This document shows positions 1 through 7,906 of a DNA stretch of 9,723 nt, piece by piece. A program made the translations under genes and the position numbers. The notes under the pieces are model-generated. The model saw only the letters and a list, made by a program, of their open reading frames with translations. It ran no database searches and was not told where the DNA came from. The stretch lies in the NCBI GenBank assembly GCA_029859385.1, contig JAOUDF010000092.1, positions 1 through 9,723 of the forward strand, read 5' to 3'. How positions within the stretch are numbered: position 1 is the first letter of the stretch; each line of letters opens with the position of its first letter. The stretch is from Nitrospirota bacterium (lineage in GTDB: Bacteria > Nitrospirota > JAOUDF01).

Positions 1-1813
1 CGGTCTCGCGGTGGCCGCACTCCCTGAAGCAGAAGTCGATGAGCTTGCTCAGCTCCTTCTTGCCCATGGCCTTGTTCACCATTGAGAATGGAATGCTCGG
101 CGGCAGTATCTCACCGAAGAGAACCCTGCCCACCGTCGTTTCCAGTTTCACGCCATTGAGACGAACCTTTATTGTGGCATGCTCATGGACGCTGCCGGCG
201 TCATAGGCAATCCTTACTTCGACCGGCGACGAAAAGATCATCCCCTCGCCCTTCATGCCCGCCCTCTCCTTGGTAAGGTAGTAGCATCCAAGGACCATGT
301 CCTGGCTGGGGATGGCGATGGGCTTACCCGATGCCGGCGACAGGATGTTGTTGACCGCCATCATCAGAACCCGGGTTTCGAGCTGGGCCTCGACGGAAAG
401 CGGCACATGGACCGCCATCTGGTCGCCGTCGAAGTCGGAGTTGAAGGCGGCGCAAACCAGCGGGTGAAGCCTGATCGCCTTGCCCTCGATAAGGATGGGG
501 TCAAAACCCTGAATACCGAGACGGTGAAGCGTCGGTGCGCGGTTCAGCAACACCGGATGCTCGCGGATAACCTCTTCGAGGGCATCCCACACCTCGGGCC
601 TCTCCTTTTCCACCAGCTTCTTGGCGCTCTTTATGGTCGTAACCAGACCCCGACCTTCAAGGCGCTGGAAGATGAACGGCTTATAAAGCTCCAGGGCCAT
701 CTTTTTGGGCAGGCCGCACTGGTGGAGCTTGAGTTCGGGGCCGACGACGATGACGGAACGTCCCGAGTAGTCGACACGCTTACCGAGCAGGTTCTGCCTG
801 AACCGCCCCTGCTTGCCCTTGAGCATGTCGGAGAGCGATTTAAGAGGCCGTTTGTTGGGTCCGCGCAGCACCCGGCCGCGACGACCGTTATCGAACAGGG
901 CATCGACTGCCTCCTGCAACATCCTCTTTTCATTCCGGATGATGACGCCCGGAGCCCGCAGTTCCTCGAGCCTCTTGAGACGGTTGTTGCGGTTGATGAC
1001 GCGCCGGTAGAGGTCGTTGAGGTCCGACGTGGCGAACCTGCCGCCCTCGAGCGGCACCAGAGGACGGAGCTCCGGCGGAATGACGGGAATAACGTCAAGG
1101 ATCATCCATTCGGGCTTGTTGCCCGATTTATGGAAGGCATCGACGATCTTGAGGCGCTTGGTCAGCTTCTTCTTGACCGCCGCGGAGGTCGCCGCCTGAA
1201 TCTTCTGCTGGAGCTCGTCGATGAGGGATGCCAGGTCCACCTTCATAAGCAGCTCGCGAACCGCCTCCGCGCCCATTTCGGCCTTGAAGCGTGCACCAAA
1301 CTCAGAAACCAGCTTTCGGTAGCGCTCCTCGGTCAGTATCTCCCTTTCCTTCAAGGGGGTATCGCCGGCATCAATAACAATATACGACTCGAAATAGAGC
1401 ACGTTCTCGAGCTGCCTGAGCGTCAGGTCGAGGATGTTTCCGATACGGCTCGGAAGCCCCTTGAGGAACCAGATATGGGCTACGGGGCTGGCCAGCTCGA
1501 TATGGCCAAGCCTTTCACGGCGCACCTTCGACTGAATGACCTCGACGCCACACTTATCGCAGACGATTCCGCGGTGCTTCATCCGCTTGTACTTGCCGCA
1601 GTTACACTCCCAGTCCTTGGTAGGACCGAAGATCTTGGCGCAGAAGAGGCCGTCCCGTTCAGGCTTGAACGACCGGTAGTTGATCGTTTCCGGCTTTTTT
1701 ACTTCGCCGTATGACCACGACTTGATCTTTTCGGGAGACGCAATCCTGATGCGGATCGAATCAAAGGTGGCCGGATATTTGGGTTTTTCAAAAAGGCTAT
1801 AGATATCTTCCAA
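1..1813 (-). CDS. rpoC: RNA polymerase beta' subunit, N-terminal 604 codons (cut by window edge)
   Basis: This is the catalytic beta' subunit of RNA polymerase; together with beta it forms the cleft, clamp and active centre. The visible part begins EDIYSLFEKPKYP after the start codon. It shows the zinc-binding domain with cysteines C70, C72, C85 and C88, the clamp and lid region, the RPSLHRLGIQGF-type segment (here APTLHRLGIQGF), and the Mg2+-binding loop NSDFDGDQM. That loop places D460, D462 and D464 at the same numbers as in E. coli. The trigger loop and the rest of the C-terminal half lie outside the window. The start is TTG at 1813-1811, 7 nt after an AGGAGGA Shine-Dalgarno. The nearby ATG at 1820 is in another frame and meets TAG after seven codons, and an in-frame TAA at 1843-1841 excludes a longer form. 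rpoC follows rpoB by 60 bp, so co-transcription and co-translation are expected. One oddity is Ser at residue 459 in the catalytic loop, where Ala is usual. Confidence 0.98.
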   Translation of the reverse strand, partial: MEDIYSLFEKPKYPATFDSIRIRIASPEKIKSWSYGEVKKPETINYRSFKPERDGLFCAKIFGPTKDWECNCGKYKRMKHRGIVCDKCGVEVIQSKVRRERLGHIELASPVAHIWFLKGLPSRIGNILDLTLRQLENVLYFESYIVIDAGDTPLKEREILTEERYRKLVSEFGARFKAEMGAEAVRELLMKVDLASLIDELQQKIQAATSAAVKKKLTKRLKIVDAFHKSGNKPEWMILDVIPVIPPELRPLVPLEGGRFATSDLNDLYRRVINRNNRLKRLEELRAPGVIIRNEKRMLQEAVDALFDNGRRGRVLRGPNKRPLKSLSDMLKGKQGRFRQNLLGKRVDYSGRSVIVVGPELKLHQCGLPKKMALELYKPFIFQRLEGRGLVTTIKSAKKLVEKERPEVWDALEEVIREHPVLLNRAPTLHRLGIQGFDPILIEGKAIRLHPLVCAAFNSDFDGDQMAVHVPLSVEAQLETRVLMMAVNNILSPASGKPIAIPSQDMVLGCYYLTKERAGMKGEGMIFSSPVEVRIAYDAGSVHEHATIKVRLNGVKLETTVGRVLFGEILPPSIPFSMVNKAMGKKELSKLIDFCFRECGHRET

Positions 1814-1827
1814 TTTCCATTCCTCCT
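1811..1827 (-). promoter_or_regulatory. Shine-Dalgarno and TTG start of rpoC
   Basis: On the minus strand AGGAGGA occupies 1827-1821, followed by seven bases and TTG at 1813-1811. The ATG at 1820-1818 directly abuts the Shine-Dalgarno, which leaves no spacing, and its frame closes after seven codons. The TTG frame encodes the conserved RpoC N-terminus, so TTG is the start. Confidence 0.85.
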
Positions 1828-1856
1828 GGGAAAGGTTTGGTTAAGTGCGTTACCGT

Positions 1857-1871
1857 CCCGCCAGTGGCGGG
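1857..1871. repeat. Perfect GC-rich palindrome just after rpoB
   Basis: CCCGCC (1857-1862) and GGCGGG (1866-1871) are perfectly complementary around a 3-nt loop. They start 2 bases past the rpoB stop codon in the rpoB-rpoC spacer. No U-run follows on either strand, so this is not a Rho-independent terminator. It could be a 3'-end stabiliser, an RNA-processing or pause site, or a dispersed short palindromic repeat. Confidence 0.6.
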
Positions 1872-1873
1872 TT

Positions 1874-4800
1874 TCAGGCTTCTACTTCCGCTGCGGCTTC
1901 AGGAGCCGTCAACGTATCGATCAGTTCAACATCGAGACAGAGGCTCTGAAGTTCCTTGAGCAGAACGTTAAACGATTCGGGCATGCCCGGCTCGAGGGTA
2001 TTCTCGCTCTTGACAATGGCCTCGTAAATACGGGCCCTTCCCTGCACGTCGTCGGACTTGACCGTGAGGAACTCCTGAAGCGTATGGGCCGCGCCGTATG
2101 CCTGGAGCGCCCAGACTTCCATTTCTCCCAGCCTCTGTCCGCCAAACTGGGCCTTTCCTCCCAGGGGCTGCTGGGTAACAAGGGAGTATGGTCCAATGGA
2201 ACGCGCATGGATCTTGTCATCAACCAAGTGGTGCAGCTTGAGCATGTACATGTAACCGACGGTGACCGGACGGTCAAAGGCTTCTCCGGACATGCCGTCA
2301 AAGAGGACCGTCTGCCCCGTTTCGGGTAGTCCCGCCTTCTTGAACAGGTCGGTGATCTCCTTTTCGGTAACGCCTTCAAACACCGGCGTCGCTACATTGA
2401 TGCCCAGCGCCGAAGCCGCCCAGCCGAGATGGGTCTCCAGAATCTGACCCACGTTCATACGGGAGGGAACACCCAGCGGGTTAAGGACGATGTCCACCGG
2501 CCTGCCGTCGGGCAGGTAAGGCAGGTCCTCGATGGGGAGCACTTTGGCGATGACGCCCTTGTTTCCGTGACGTCCGGCCATCTTGTCGCCGACCTGAAGC
2601 TTGCGCTTCATGGCCACATAGACCTTGATAAGCTTGATGACGCCGGGTGGAAGCTCGTCGTCCCGGCGCAGCCTGTCGACCTGATCGTCGAAGGCGGTAT
2701 CGAGGTAATCGAGCTGTTCGCTCACATCCTCTTCGACCCCCTCGATCATCTTCTGGTCGTCCTTGTCCTGGAGTTGGACATTGAGAAGGTCTTCGTCCGT
2801 GAGCTTGTCCAGATGTTTGTCGGTGATCTTCTTGCCCTTCGGCACGACCACTTCACCGTCGGCGTTGACCACCTTGTCCTGGACGGTCTTGCCCAGCAAC
2901 ATCTCGCGGAGCTTGCGGCCTTTCTCCTCCTTGATGATCCGGATCTCTTCCTTGTAGTCGCGCTCGAGGCGGGAAATCTCTTCGCTCTCGATCATCTTGG
3001 CGCGCTCATCCTTCTCTATCCCCTTGCGGGAGAAGATGCGCACATCGACCACCACGCCGTCGATGCCCGGAGGAACCGTCAGCGAAGCATCCTTCACATC
3101 ACCGGCCTTCTCGCCGAAGATGGCGCGAAGCAGCTTCTCTTCAGGGGTCAACTGCGTCTCGCCCTTGGGAGTCACCTTGCCGACCAGGATATCGCCGGGG
3201 TTTACCTCGGCGCCGATCCTGATGATACCGCTTTCATCGAGATTCTTGAGAGCTTCCTCGCTGACGTTGGGGAGGTCTCTGGTTATCTCTTCCTTGCCCA
3301 GCTTGGTATCCCGTGCCTCGATTTCGAACTCTTCAATGTGGATCGAAGTATACCGGTCTTCCTTTACCAGCGTCTCGCTGATCAGGATGGCGTCTTCGAA
3401 GTTGTATCCATTCCAGGGCATAAAGGCCACCAGGACGTTCTGTCCGAGGGCCAGCTCTCCCCTTTCCGTACAAGGTCCATCTGCCAATATCTGCCCCTTG
3501 GTCACCTTCTCGCCGACTTCGACGATCGGCTTCTGGTTTACGCAGGTGTTCTGGTTCGAGCGGTAGAATTTTACCAGGTTGTAGACGTCGAGCATCGGCG
3601 CCTGAGCAGCCTTTTTGCTCTTCGACGACTTGCCGCCGTCGACCCGAACCACGATCCTGAAAGCGTCTACGCTCTCTACCACACCGGCCCGCTTACAGGA
3701 AATAACGACACCCGAGTCTCTTGCGACGACCCGCTCCATGCCGGTACCCACATAGGGGGCCTGGCTCTTGAGAAGCGGCACCGCCTGGCGTTGCATGTTC
3801 GAACCCATCAGTGCGCGGTTGGCGTCGTCGTTTTCGAGGAAGGGGATAAGGGCGGCAGCAGCCGACACTATCTGCTTCGGCGATACGTCCATGTAATCCA
3901 CTTCTTCCGGCGTTACCATCTTGAACTCACCACCATGACGCGCCGAAACGCTCTGGGCCTTGATAGTGCCCTTGGCGTCGACAGGGGTGTTTGCCTGGGC
4001 AATGACGAAGCGCTCGCCGTCGAGGGCTGAGAGGTATTCCACCTCTTCCGTCACCACGCCCTTGGCTACCTTCCGATAGGGGGCTTCGATGAAGCCGAAA
4101 TCGTTCACCCGTCCGTATGTGGCCAGCGAGGTGATCAGACCGATATTCGGACCTTCCGGCGTTTCAATCGGACAGATGCGACCATAGTGCGTGGGATGTA
4201 CGTCGCGCACCTCAAAGCCCGCCCGTTCCCTGGCGAGACCGCCTGGGCCGAGGGCGGAAAGCCGCCGCTTGTGGGTAATCTCCGCAAGGGGGTTGGTCTG
4301 GTCCATGAACTGCGAAAGCTGGCTGGAACCGAAGAACTCCTTGATCGCCGCCGTAACCGCCTTTGCGTTGATAAGGTCGTGGGGCATGGCGTTCTCGATG
4401 TCGAGAAGGCTCATCCGCTCCTTGACCGTCCTCTCCATGCGCACAAGTCCGATGCGGAACTGGTTCTCAAGCAGCTCACCAACTGAACGTACACGCCGGT
4501 TGCCGAGGTGGTCGATATCGTCGATGGCTCCCTTGTTCGTCTTGAGGTTGAGGAGGTAGCGGATCGTCTCGACGATGTCCTCTACCGTCAAGGTCCGCTT
4601 ATCCAGCGCAATATTGAGGGCAAGCTTCTTGTTTATCTTGAGCCGCCCCATGGGGGACAGATCATAACGCTTGGGGTTGAAGAACATCCCGTCGAACAGG
4701 GTGCGTGCCATATCCAGTGTCGGTGGCTCGCCGGGACGGATCCTCTTGTATATCTCAACCATCGCCTCGTCAGCCGATGCAGTCTTGTCGGTCAGCAGGG

Positions 4801-5869
4801 TATCACGCAGCGCAGCCGTATAGTTGATATTGTCGATATAGAGGACATCTATATCCTTGATTTTAGCCGCCCGGATCTTCTCGAGGGCTGCCTCGGTCAT
4901 CTTTTCATTGCTGGCCAGGATTACTTCGCCGGTACTGGTATCGACGATGTCAGTCAGGGCGATCCTCTCCAGCAGCTCTTCATTGGTGATCGGTATCTCG
5001 GCAATGCCGGCCGCCTCCATCTTTCTGATGGCGCTCTTGGTAATCTTGTGACCCTCACGGACAATGGCCTCACCGGATGCCTTGTCGACGATATTGCTCA
5101 ACGCCTTGGTGCCGATGATCACGTCGGGGTTAATGGTCCTGATAAAGCCGGACTTGGCCGCACGGATCTTTTCTACCGGGTAGAACATGCGGAGAAGGTC
5201 GACGTCGGTAAACCCAAGGGCCTTGAGCACTACGGTTGCAGGGAACTTCCGGCGGCGGTCGATCCTTACATAGAGCACATCCTTGATGTTGAAATCGAAG
5301 TCAAGCCATGACCCGCGATAGGGGATAATCCGGCATGAAAAGAGTATTTTGCCCGAGGGATGGGTCTTCCCCTTGTCGTGGGCGAAGAAGACGCCCGGCG
5401 AACGATGGAGCTGGCTTACCACCACCCGCTCGGTGCCGTTGATGATGAAGGTGCCGTTCTCCGACATGAGGGGCAGAGTGCCGAGGTAAACCTCCTGCTC
5501 CTTGATGTCTTTCACGGTGCTGGCGCCGGTCTCTTCGTTCTTTTCCCAGATTACCAGGCGGACCTTGATCCTCAGCGGAGCGGCAAAGGTCGTGCCTCTT
5601 TCAAGGCATTCGCGCTCCTCGTACTTGGGTTCCCCGAGGGAATACTCCACAAACTCTATCGTAGCAGTCTCATTGAAATCCGAGATGGGGAAGACACTCA
5701 GAAAGGCCCCCTGCAGGCCCATGTCCTCACGCTTCTCCGCGGGGATATCCCTCTGCAGAAACCGTTCGTAGGATTTTTTCTGAATTTCGATAAGGTCCGG
5801 AATATCGATGATCGCTGGGATCTTACCGAAGTCCTTCCTCACCCTGTAACTCTTTTGAGTCTGGGCCAT
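1874..5869 (-). CDS. rpoB: RNA polymerase beta subunit
   Basis: This is the catalytic beta subunit of RNA polymerase, complete at 1331 aa (E. coli RpoB is 1342 aa). The rifampicin pocket is at about residues 514-545 and has the wild-type residues Q520, D523, H533, R536, S538 and L540 (E. coli Q513, D516, H526, R529, S531, L533), which predicts sensitivity to rifampicin. The GYNFEDAIL segment at 821-829 carries E825 and D826. The GDKMAGRHGNKG segment at 1094-1105 carries active-site lysines K1096 and K1104. Two insertion modules resemble E. coli beta-SI1 (about 240-345) and beta-SI2 (about 950-1060). A basic loop rich in Lys and Ser lies at 746-756. The ATG start follows GAGGAG with 5 nt spacing and is the only start matching the family N-terminus. 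A terminator lies between rplL and this gene, so expression may depend on read-through or an unseen promoter. rpoC follows 60 bp downstream. Confidence 0.99.
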   Translation of the reverse strand: MAQTQKSYRVRKDFGKIPAIIDIPDLIEIQKKSYERFLQRDIPAEKREDMGLQGAFLSVFPISDFNETATIEFVEYSLGEPKYEERECLERGTTFAAPLRIKVRLVIWEKNEETGASTVKDIKEQEVYLGTLPLMSENGTFIINGTERVVVSQLHRSPGVFFAHDKGKTHPSGKILFSCRIIPYRGSWLDFDFNIKDVLYVRIDRRRKFPATVVLKALGFTDVDLLRMFYPVEKIRAAKSGFIRTINPDVIIGTKALSNIVDKASGEAIVREGHKITKSAIRKMEAAGIAEIPITNEELLERIALTDIVDTSTGEVILASNEKMTEAALEKIRAAKIKDIDVLYIDNINYTAALRDTLLTDKTASADEAMVEIYKRIRPGEPPTLDMARTLFDGMFFNPKRYDLSPMGRLKINKKLALNIALDKRTLTVEDIVETIRYLLNLKTNKGAIDDIDHLGNRRVRSVGELLENQFRIGLVRMERTVKERMSLLDIENAMPHDLINAKAVTAAIKEFFGSSQLSQFMDQTNPLAEITHKRRLSALGPGGLARERAGFEVRDVHPTHYGRICPIETPEGPNIGLITSLATYGRVNDFGFIEAPYRKVAKGVVTEEVEYLSALDGERFVIAQANTPVDAKGTIKAQSVSARHGGEFKMVTPEEVDYMDVSPKQIVSAAAALIPFLENDDANRALMGSNMQRQAVPLLKSQAPYVGTGMERVVARDSGVVISCKRAGVVESVDAFRIVVRVDGGKSSKSKKAAQAPMLDVYNLVKFYRSNQNTCVNQKPIVEVGEKVTKGQILADGPCTERGELALGQNVLVAFMPWNGYNFEDAILISETLVKEDRYTSIHIEEFEIEARDTKLGKEEITRDLPNVSEEALKNLDESGIIRIGAEVNPGDILVGKVTPKGETQLTPEEKLLRAIFGEKAGDVKDASLTVPPGIDGVVVDVRIFSRKGIEKDERAKMIESEEISRLERDYKEEIRIIKEEKGRKLREMLLGKTVQDKVVNADGEVVVPKGKKITDKHLDKLTDEDLLNVQLQDKDDQKMIEGVEEDVSEQLDYLDTAFDDQVDRLRRDDELPPGVIKLIKVYVAMKRKLQVGDKMAGRHGNKGVIAKVLPIEDLPYLPDGRPVDIVLNPLGVPSRMNVGQILETHLGWAASALGINVATPVFEGVTEKEITDLFKKAGLPETGQTVLFDGMSGEAFDRPVTVGYMYMLKLHHLVDDKIHARSIGPYSLVTQQPLGGKAQFGGQRLGEMEVWALQAYGAAHTLQEFLTVKSDDVQGRARIYEAIVKSENTLEPGMPESFNVLLKELQSLCLDVELIDTLTAPEAAAEVEA

Positions 5870-5953
5870 AGCCTCTCCTCTTGATTACTGGTTACGTCCC
5901 CCGCAGCCCGCGTTTTCCGCCCGCGTACCACAAGAGCCTTGCTACGTATATAT

Positions 5954-6007
5954 AAAAACAGAAAAAGCCGTCTGCCCTCCCCCGCTTTACAGGGAAGGGC
6001 CGACAGC
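5954..6007 (-). terminator. Rho-independent terminator or attenuator between rplL and rpoB
   Basis: In the minus-strand RNA, GCUGUC (6007-6002) pairs with GACGGC (5972-5967). After a G-A mismatch, GCCCUUCCC (6000-5992) pairs with GGGGAGGGC (5982-5974), leaving a 9-nt loop. The stem has about 15 pairs, two of them G-U. UUUUU, CUG and UUUUU follow at once (5966-5954). The U-run is present on the minus strand only, which gives the direction. The site is 21 nt past the rplL stop and 84 nt before rpoB. E. coli is known to have a partial terminator at the same place, which lowers rpoBC relative to the ribosomal protein genes; the same role is inferred here. Confidence 0.9.
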
Positions 6008-6028
6008 CGCGTATTTCCGTTAACCGTA

Positions 6029-6415
<387 letters not shown>

Positions 6416-6428
6416 TGTGATTTTCCTC

Positions 6429-6463
6429 CAATTTGAAATCTGAAATTTGAAATCCTGAATTTA
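6429..6463. repeat. AT-rich 7-bp-period repeat in the rplJ-rplL spacer
   Basis: Read on the plus strand, the spacer divides into heptads: CAATTTG (6429-6435), AAATCTG (6436-6442), AAATTTG (6443-6449), then an 8-base AAATCCTG unit and a partial unit that runs into the rplJ stop codon. The 10-mer ATTTGAAATC occurs at 6431-6440 and again at 6445-6454, a 14-bp offset. The element ends just upstream of the rplL Shine-Dalgarno. A related array lies at 9473-9535. Confidence 0.7.
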
Positions 6464-6997
6464 ATTCTCGCCGGCCTTCTTCTTCCGGATACCCTCCAGG
6501 GCGTAAACCAGATTACGAAGGTTCCCCTGCATGACGCCGACAATGCCGGAAAGCGGCGACTGCATGACGGAGAGCAACTGGGCAACCAGCACTTCTTTGG
6601 ACGGCAGGTCGGCCAGGGCCTTTATATCGGCGGGGGACAGCACCTTGCCGTCCAGAACGCCGCCCTTGATGGCCAGAAACTCCCTGCCCTTCTTCTGCTT
6701 CTTGGTAAACTCGGTAAGAACTTTCGCCACCGCCACGGGATCGCTGTAGCTCAGCGCCAGCGCAGTGGGGCCTTCCAGATAGCTGCTCAGACCCTCTACC
6801 GAAGTCCCCTTGGCTGCAATCTTGGCCAGGGTGTTTTTGCTTACCTTGAACTCGACTGAAGACTTGCGAAGCTCATTCCGGAGGTTGGATATTTCCTCCA
6901 CCGTCATACCGCGGTATTCGGTTACCACGGCGCAACAGGTCTTGCTGAACTTTTCGTTGAGCTCGCTGACCAGTGACTGTTTATCGGTTTTATTCAA
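6461..6997 (-). CDS. rplJ: Ribosomal protein uL10
   Basis: L10 anchors the L7/L12 dimers to 23S rRNA at the base of the stalk. With L7/L12 it represses its own mRNA in many bacteria. The 178-aa protein has the rRNA-binding globular domain (about 1-135, including TEYRGMTVEEISNLR and the KNTL segment at 54-57) and a C-terminal helix region that binds L7/L12 dimers. The start chosen is TTG at 6997-6995, because a complete AAGGAGGT Shine-Dalgarno (7013-7006) sits 8-9 nt upstream. The protein then begins (M)NKTDKQSLVSELNEKF, as in the family. An upstream in-frame TTG at 7021 would lie ahead of the Shine-Dalgarno and add eight residues encoded by it, so it is rejected. The gene is preceded by an L10 leader RNA and followed by rplL after 45 bp. 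Confidence 0.97.
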   Translation of the reverse strand: MNKTDKQSLVSELNEKFSKTCCAVVTEYRGMTVEEISNLRNELRKSSVEFKVSKNTLAKIAAKGTSVEGLSSYLEGPTALALSYSDPVAVAKVLTEFTKKQKKGREFLAIKGGVLDGKVLSPADIKALADLPSKEVLVAQLLSVMQSPLSGIVGVMQGNLRNLVYALEGIRKKKAGEN

Positions 6998-7013
6998 TGA
7001 CGTGTACCTCCTT
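6995..7013 (-). promoter_or_regulatory. Shine-Dalgarno and TTG start of rplJ
   Basis: On the minus strand AAGGAGGT (7013-7006) is fully complementary to the anti-Shine-Dalgarno of 16S rRNA and is followed, 8 nt later, by TTG at 6997-6995. No ATG or GTG in this frame lies nearby. The pairing of a weak start codon with a very strong Shine-Dalgarno suits a gene whose translation is set by its leader RNA. Confidence 0.8.
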
Positions 7014-7057
7014 TCCTTCAAAGATCCGACCGGTATGCCTGGTCCAATCCTGAAGGA
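7014..7057 (-). promoter_or_regulatory. Possible pairing switch beside the rplJ Shine-Dalgarno
   Basis: In the RNA, UCCUUCA (7057-7051) is perfectly complementary to UGAAGGA (7020-7014), which directly abuts the Shine-Dalgarno. The same upstream segment can instead close a local hairpin AUCC-UUCA-GGAU (7058-7047). The two pairings exclude each other, so they could expose or crowd the ribosome binding site. This is inferred from complementarity only. Confidence 0.35.
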
Positions 7058-7070
7058 TCAGTGAGGCAAT

Positions 7071-7147
7071 TCCAGTCTCGGCAGGCCGGCTGCAAGAGAC
7101 GCCGATTATGTTACGCACAAAGCGCAACACCTGCTGTCTGTGACCAG
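7071..7147 (-). ncRNA. Ribosomal protein L10 leader (cis-regulatory RNA)
   Basis: The leader upstream of rplJ resembles the widespread L10 leader, where L10 or the L10-L7/L12 complex binds mRNA and represses the rplJL genes. On the minus strand it shows AGACAGCAGG (7139-7130) and the distal partner CCUGCCGAGAC (7085-7075). GCAGG and CCUGC form a closing stem, and the flanking AGAC and CGAGAC bases match the kink-turn-like part of the family. An inner stem-loop and the usual UAA-containing loop region lie between. It sits in the 178-bp rplA-rplJ gap, where this family is expected. Identification is from memory of the family pattern. No convincing promoter was seen in this gap. Confidence 0.7.
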
Positions 7148-7167
7148 AGTCCCGCTCATGCGGGACT
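7148..7167. repeat. Perfect 8-bp inverted repeat after rplA
   Basis: AGTCCCGC (7148-7155) and GCGGGACT (7160-7167) form a perfect stem with a 4-nt loop, 8 nt past the rplA stop codon. No U-run follows, so it is not a standard terminator. It could protect the rplKA mRNA 3' end, mark a processing site between rplA and the L10 leader, or help insulate the leader fold. Confidence 0.7.
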
Positions 7168-7175
7168 ATCGACCA

Positions 7176-7880
7176 TTAACTGAACATGTTGCTTACTTCC
7201 TGCGCATCGACCTTGATACCGGGGCCCATGGTGGAAGATATGCTGACTGCCTTGATATATTTACCCTTGCTGCTGGAAGGCTTGGCCTTGGCCACCGACT
7301 CCAGCACCGTAGAGGTGTTTTCATAAAGCTTCTGGGCCTCGAAGGAGGCCTTGCCTACCGGCACATGGACGATACCGGCCTTGTCGACGCGGTACTCCAC
7401 CTTGCCGCCCTTGATCTCCTGCACCGCCTTGCCCACATCGAAGGTCACCGTACCGACCTTGGGGTTCGGCATAAGGCCGCGGGGACCAAGCACCTTACCC
7501 AGCTTGCCGACCAAACCCATGATGTCGGGGGTGGCCACGGCGCGATCGAAATCGGTCCAGCCGCCGGCAATCTTTTCCACGAGGTCTTCCGCGCCTACGT
7601 AGTCGGCGCCGGCCTCGCGGGCCTCCTTGTCCTTCTCACCCTTGGCGAAAACGACGATACGCACGGTTTTGCCGGTTCCGTGAGGCAACACAACAGTTCC
7701 CCTCACCATCTGGTCGGCGTGCTTCGGGTCTACACCAAGATTGACCGCCAGGTCCACCGACTCATCGAACTTCGCATAGGCCGTTTCCTTGATCTTGTCG
7801 ATGGAATCCCTGAGGTTGTATATCGCCTGGGAATCAATCTTCTTTGCGCTCTCTGCGTATTTCTTACCCTTCTTGCTCAT
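7176..7880 (-). CDS. rplA: Ribosomal protein uL1
   Basis: L1 forms the mobile L1 stalk of the large subunit and helps release deacylated tRNA from the E site. In many bacteria it also represses its own rplKA mRNA. The 234-aa length is normal for the family. Domain I is split between the N- and C-terminal parts (about 1-67 and 160-234), with domain II between them. The L1 signature is visible at about 121-141, around GKLGKVLGPRGLMPNPKVGT. The ATG follows GAAAGGA with 8 nt spacing, 26 bp after rplK, so the two genes are surely co-transcribed. An ATG 5 nt further upstream is out of frame and hits a stop after two codons. Confidence 0.99.
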   Translation of the reverse strand: MSKKGKKYAESAKKIDSQAIYNLRDSIDKIKETAYAKFDESVDLAVNLGVDPKHADQMVRGTVVLPHGTGKTVRIVVFAKGEKDKEAREAGADYVGAEDLVEKIAGGWTDFDRAVATPDIMGLVGKLGKVLGPRGLMPNPKVGTVTFDVGKAVQEIKGGKVEYRVDKAGIVHVPVGKASFEAQKLYENTSTVLESVAKAKPSSSKGKYIKAVSISSTMGPGIKVDAQEVSNMFS

Positions 7881-7906
7881 CTCATCTATCCTTTCGCGAT
7901 TTGCTT

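Noticed and set aside
179..1714. Long plus-strand open frame (511 codons) opposite rpoC
   Set aside because: It is the antisense of a highly conserved rpoC coding region. Its translation has no recognisable domain, and its length is explained by the codon bias of the opposite strand.
2429..4030. Long plus-strand open frame (533 codons) opposite rpoB, and several shorter ones at 4187-5311
   Set aside because: They are antisense shadows of rpoB with no domain resemblance and no Shine-Dalgarno of note.
5870..5953. Promoter for rpoB in the TATATATA stretch after the terminator
   Set aside because: The TA-rich run continues the terminator U-tract and no matching -35 hexamer is present, so support is too weak to call.
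6998..7021. Longer rplJ starting at the TTG at 7021
   Set aside because: It would place the start upstream of a full Shine-Dalgarno and add eight residues encoded by that site, with no upstream ribosome binding site of its own.
7085..7145. Sigma-70 promoter in the rplA-rplJ leader (CATAAT-like -10)
   Set aside because: No -35 element lies at 16-18 bp spacing, and the bases belong to the L10 leader fold.
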